Source of the DNA: Actinomycetospora lutea
GTDB lineage: Bacteria > Actinomycetota > Actinomycetes > Mycobacteriales > Pseudonocardiaceae
DNA: 64,000 bases
Direction of reading: 5' to 3'
Assembly: GCF_028737205.1 (NCBI RefSeq)
Contig: NZ_JAQZAL010000008.1
Span: 62,001-126,000, forward strand
Part shown: positions 62,854 through 64,000 of the stretch, piece after piece
Numbering within the stretch: position 1 is the stretch's first letter
Layout: each line of letters starts with the position of its first letter
Notes under the pieces: generated by a model
Seen by the model: the letters and a program-made list of their open reading frames with translations, nothing else
Databases searched by the model: none
Told to the model about the DNA's origin: nothing
Position numbers and translations under genes: made by a program

Positions 62854-63447
62854 ATGGCGCTCGCCTCCGTCCGCCTCGCCACCGCCGAGGACGCCGCCGC
62901 CGTCGCGCACGTCCAGCGCACGGTGTGGACCTCGGCCTACGCCGAGATGCTCCCGCCCGGCGCGGTGGCGGGCTTCGACACGGACGCGGTCGCCGCGGGA
63001 TGGGCGGACCCGATCGCCGCGGGCGCGGTGTGGGTCGCGACCGAGGGCGACGCGCTGGTCGGCTTCTGCGCGGCCGGGCCGGCGGCCCCCGACGACCTCG
63101 CCGACGCCGCCGGCGCCGTCCCGGACGACGCGTCCTCGGTGGCCGCGGTGGCCGCGCTGCTCGTCGAGCCCCGGTGGGGACGACGCGGGCACGGGGGCCG
63201 TCTGCTGGTCGAGGCGGCGACCGGGCTGCGGGCGGCCGGCGCGACACGCGCGATCGCCTGGGTGCCCGAGCGCGACACCGCCTCGCGGCGCTTCTACGAG
63301 CGCGCCGGCTGGGACCCCGACGGCACCGTGCGCACCCTCGACGCCGGCGGGCGGCCGCTGCGCGAGATCCGGGTGGGCGGCCCGCTGGACCTGGAGTTCC
63401 GCCCCGAGCCGTCGCTCGACGACCTGGACCTTCCCCTGCTGTCCTGA
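62854..63447 (+). CDS. GNAT-family N-acetyltransferase
   Basis: This 197-residue single-domain acetyltransferase has acetyl-CoA-binding motif A as LLVEPRWGRRGHGGRLLVEAA (about residues 100-120). The following AWVPERDTASRRFYERAGWDPDG is the usual B region. ATG 62854 is preferred; an upstream in-frame start at 62827 adds MIRIPRLGG without a ribosome binding site. The substrate cannot be read from sequence. It is divergent from the carbonic anhydrase and 9 bp ahead of the gene at the right edge. Confidence 0.82.
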   Translation: MALASVRLATAEDAAAVAHVQRTVWTSAYAEMLPPGAVAGFDTDAVAAGWADPIAAGAVWVATEGDALVGFCAAGPAAPDDLADAAGAVPDDASSVAAVAALLVEPRWGRRGHGGRLLVEAATGLRAAGATRAIAWVPERDTASRRFYERAGWDPDGTVRTLDAGGRPLREIRVGGPLDLEFRPEPSLDDLDLPLLS

Positions 63448-63456
63448 GGAGCGCCC

Positions 63457-64000
63457 GTGCTGGTCGTGTACGGCTTCACCCGCGTCGCCGTGGTGGTGCG
63501 CCGGTGGTTCGAGATCTCGCCCCAGGCGGTGATGGAGCACGGCGCCCGCGTCGAGCTGCGCCTGCTCACCCCGCAGGAGCACCGGGGCAGCGAGTCGGCC
63601 GCCCAGCGCACGGTCATCGACGAGGCCTTCTGGCGCGCCGACCTGTTCAACCGCCTCGACCGGCCCGCCGACGCGTTCTCGGCCGCCCACTTCCACCCGT
63701 TCTTCGACGGCGACGAGCCCTCCGAGCGCGTCTGGTCGCCGTCGCTCACGGCCGACCCGTGGGGCTGGCTCGCCGCGCAGCTCGACGACGTCGGCGCCCG
63801 GCTCGAGGGCGCCGGCCTGGATCCGGCGCTCGCCGCGGACGACGCCGAGGAGATCCGGGCGGCCGTCCCGGCGATCGTGGCCACGGCCCGCACGTTCGGC
63901 CCGGAGGACCCGATGTCGCGCGACGAGGACTTCCGCCTGACGAAGGACGCCGCGGAACGGGTGCGCCGGATGATCGCCCTGATCCCCGACGGCGTCGAGG
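63457..64000 (+). CDS. Hypothetical protein, cut by the right edge
   Basis: GTG 63457 follows GAGGA, and the frame stays open to the end of the window, giving 181 residues with no stop. The visible part is soluble. It begins VLVVYGFTRVAVVVRRWFE and contains SAAHFHPFFDGDEPSERVW and DPWGWLAAQLDDVGARLEGAG. I do not recognise the family. It probably forms a unit with the GNAT gene just upstream. Confidence 0.65.
   Translation, partial: MLVVYGFTRVAVVVRRWFEISPQAVMEHGARVELRLLTPQEHRGSESAAQRTVIDEAFWRADLFNRLDRPADAFSAAHFHPFFDGDEPSERVWSPSLTADPWGWLAAQLDDVGARLEGAGLDPALAADDAEEIRAAVPAIVATARTFGPEDPMSRDEDFRLTKDAAERVRRMIALIPDGVE

Overview
This window is chromosomal DNA from a high-G+C actinobacterium, most likely of the Pseudonocardiales (Pseudonocardia/Actinomycetospora-like). 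The base composition is very G+C-rich throughout and genes are tightly packed with many GTG starts. Typical actinobacterial neighbourhoods are present: rimO-pgsA-clgR-pspA, ftsK, RNase J, a TIGR03085 protein with thyX, a mycobacterial-type Nei2 glycosylase, a wax ester synthase/DGAT and a menaquinone-type sdhCAB. I saw no rRNA, tRNA, CRISPR array, phage or insertion sequence.

Layout. 1-9150: amino-acid permease, Pit phosphate transporter, IclR regulator, M28 lipoprotein peptidase, a DHA2 exporter with an extra C-terminal domain, and Nei2. 9183-13797: a large LuxR/ATPase regulator, then a damaged pair (DUF2000 and AraC, both frameshifted). 13804-19166: pspA, clgR, pgsA, rimO, argA and a short histidine kinase. 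19226-22032: MFS, LysR and an immunity-like protein. 22151-28167: a six-gene catabolic operon (two FAH-fold proteins, cyclase, flavin monooxygenase, two-domain extradiol dioxygenase, ACMSD-like amidohydrolase), followed by alkB with a stand-alone Ada zinc domain. 29181-32734: ftsK and a CYTH-like protein.

33284-43389 is the most interesting part, a PQQ and C1/alcohol-oxidation island. It has a cupredoxin-like protein whose copper ligands are mostly replaced, and a PQQ alcohol dehydrogenase with the lanthanide-type D-Y-D metal site but no signal peptide. It also has two separate pqqA precursor genes, each followed by a strong hairpin, and between them a rubredoxin plus an R2-like diiron protein. 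Then come pqqB, pqqC, pqqD and pqqE with overlapping or nearly abutting ends, an amphi-Trp protein and two cation-exchanger-type membrane proteins, ending in a strong bidirectional terminator. A convergent glutathione-independent formaldehyde dehydrogenase lies just beyond, so alcohol (perhaps methanol) to aldehyde to acid can be drawn from this stretch alone.

43538-64000 is mixed: PAP2-like protein, Nudix, MFS, DUF1326/DUF2182 pair, RNase J (possible AUC start), TIGR03085, thyX, a ribbon-helix-helix/DUF4097 operon with a four-half-site operator over its start, sdhBAC with a divergent LysR, YcaQ glycosylase, CoA transferase, WS/DGAT, a MetF-like reductase with carbonic anhydrase, GNAT, and a gene cut by the right edge.

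All functions are read from motifs and context by eye; no database search was run. Regulatory sites are inverted repeats found by inspection and are candidates unless stated.
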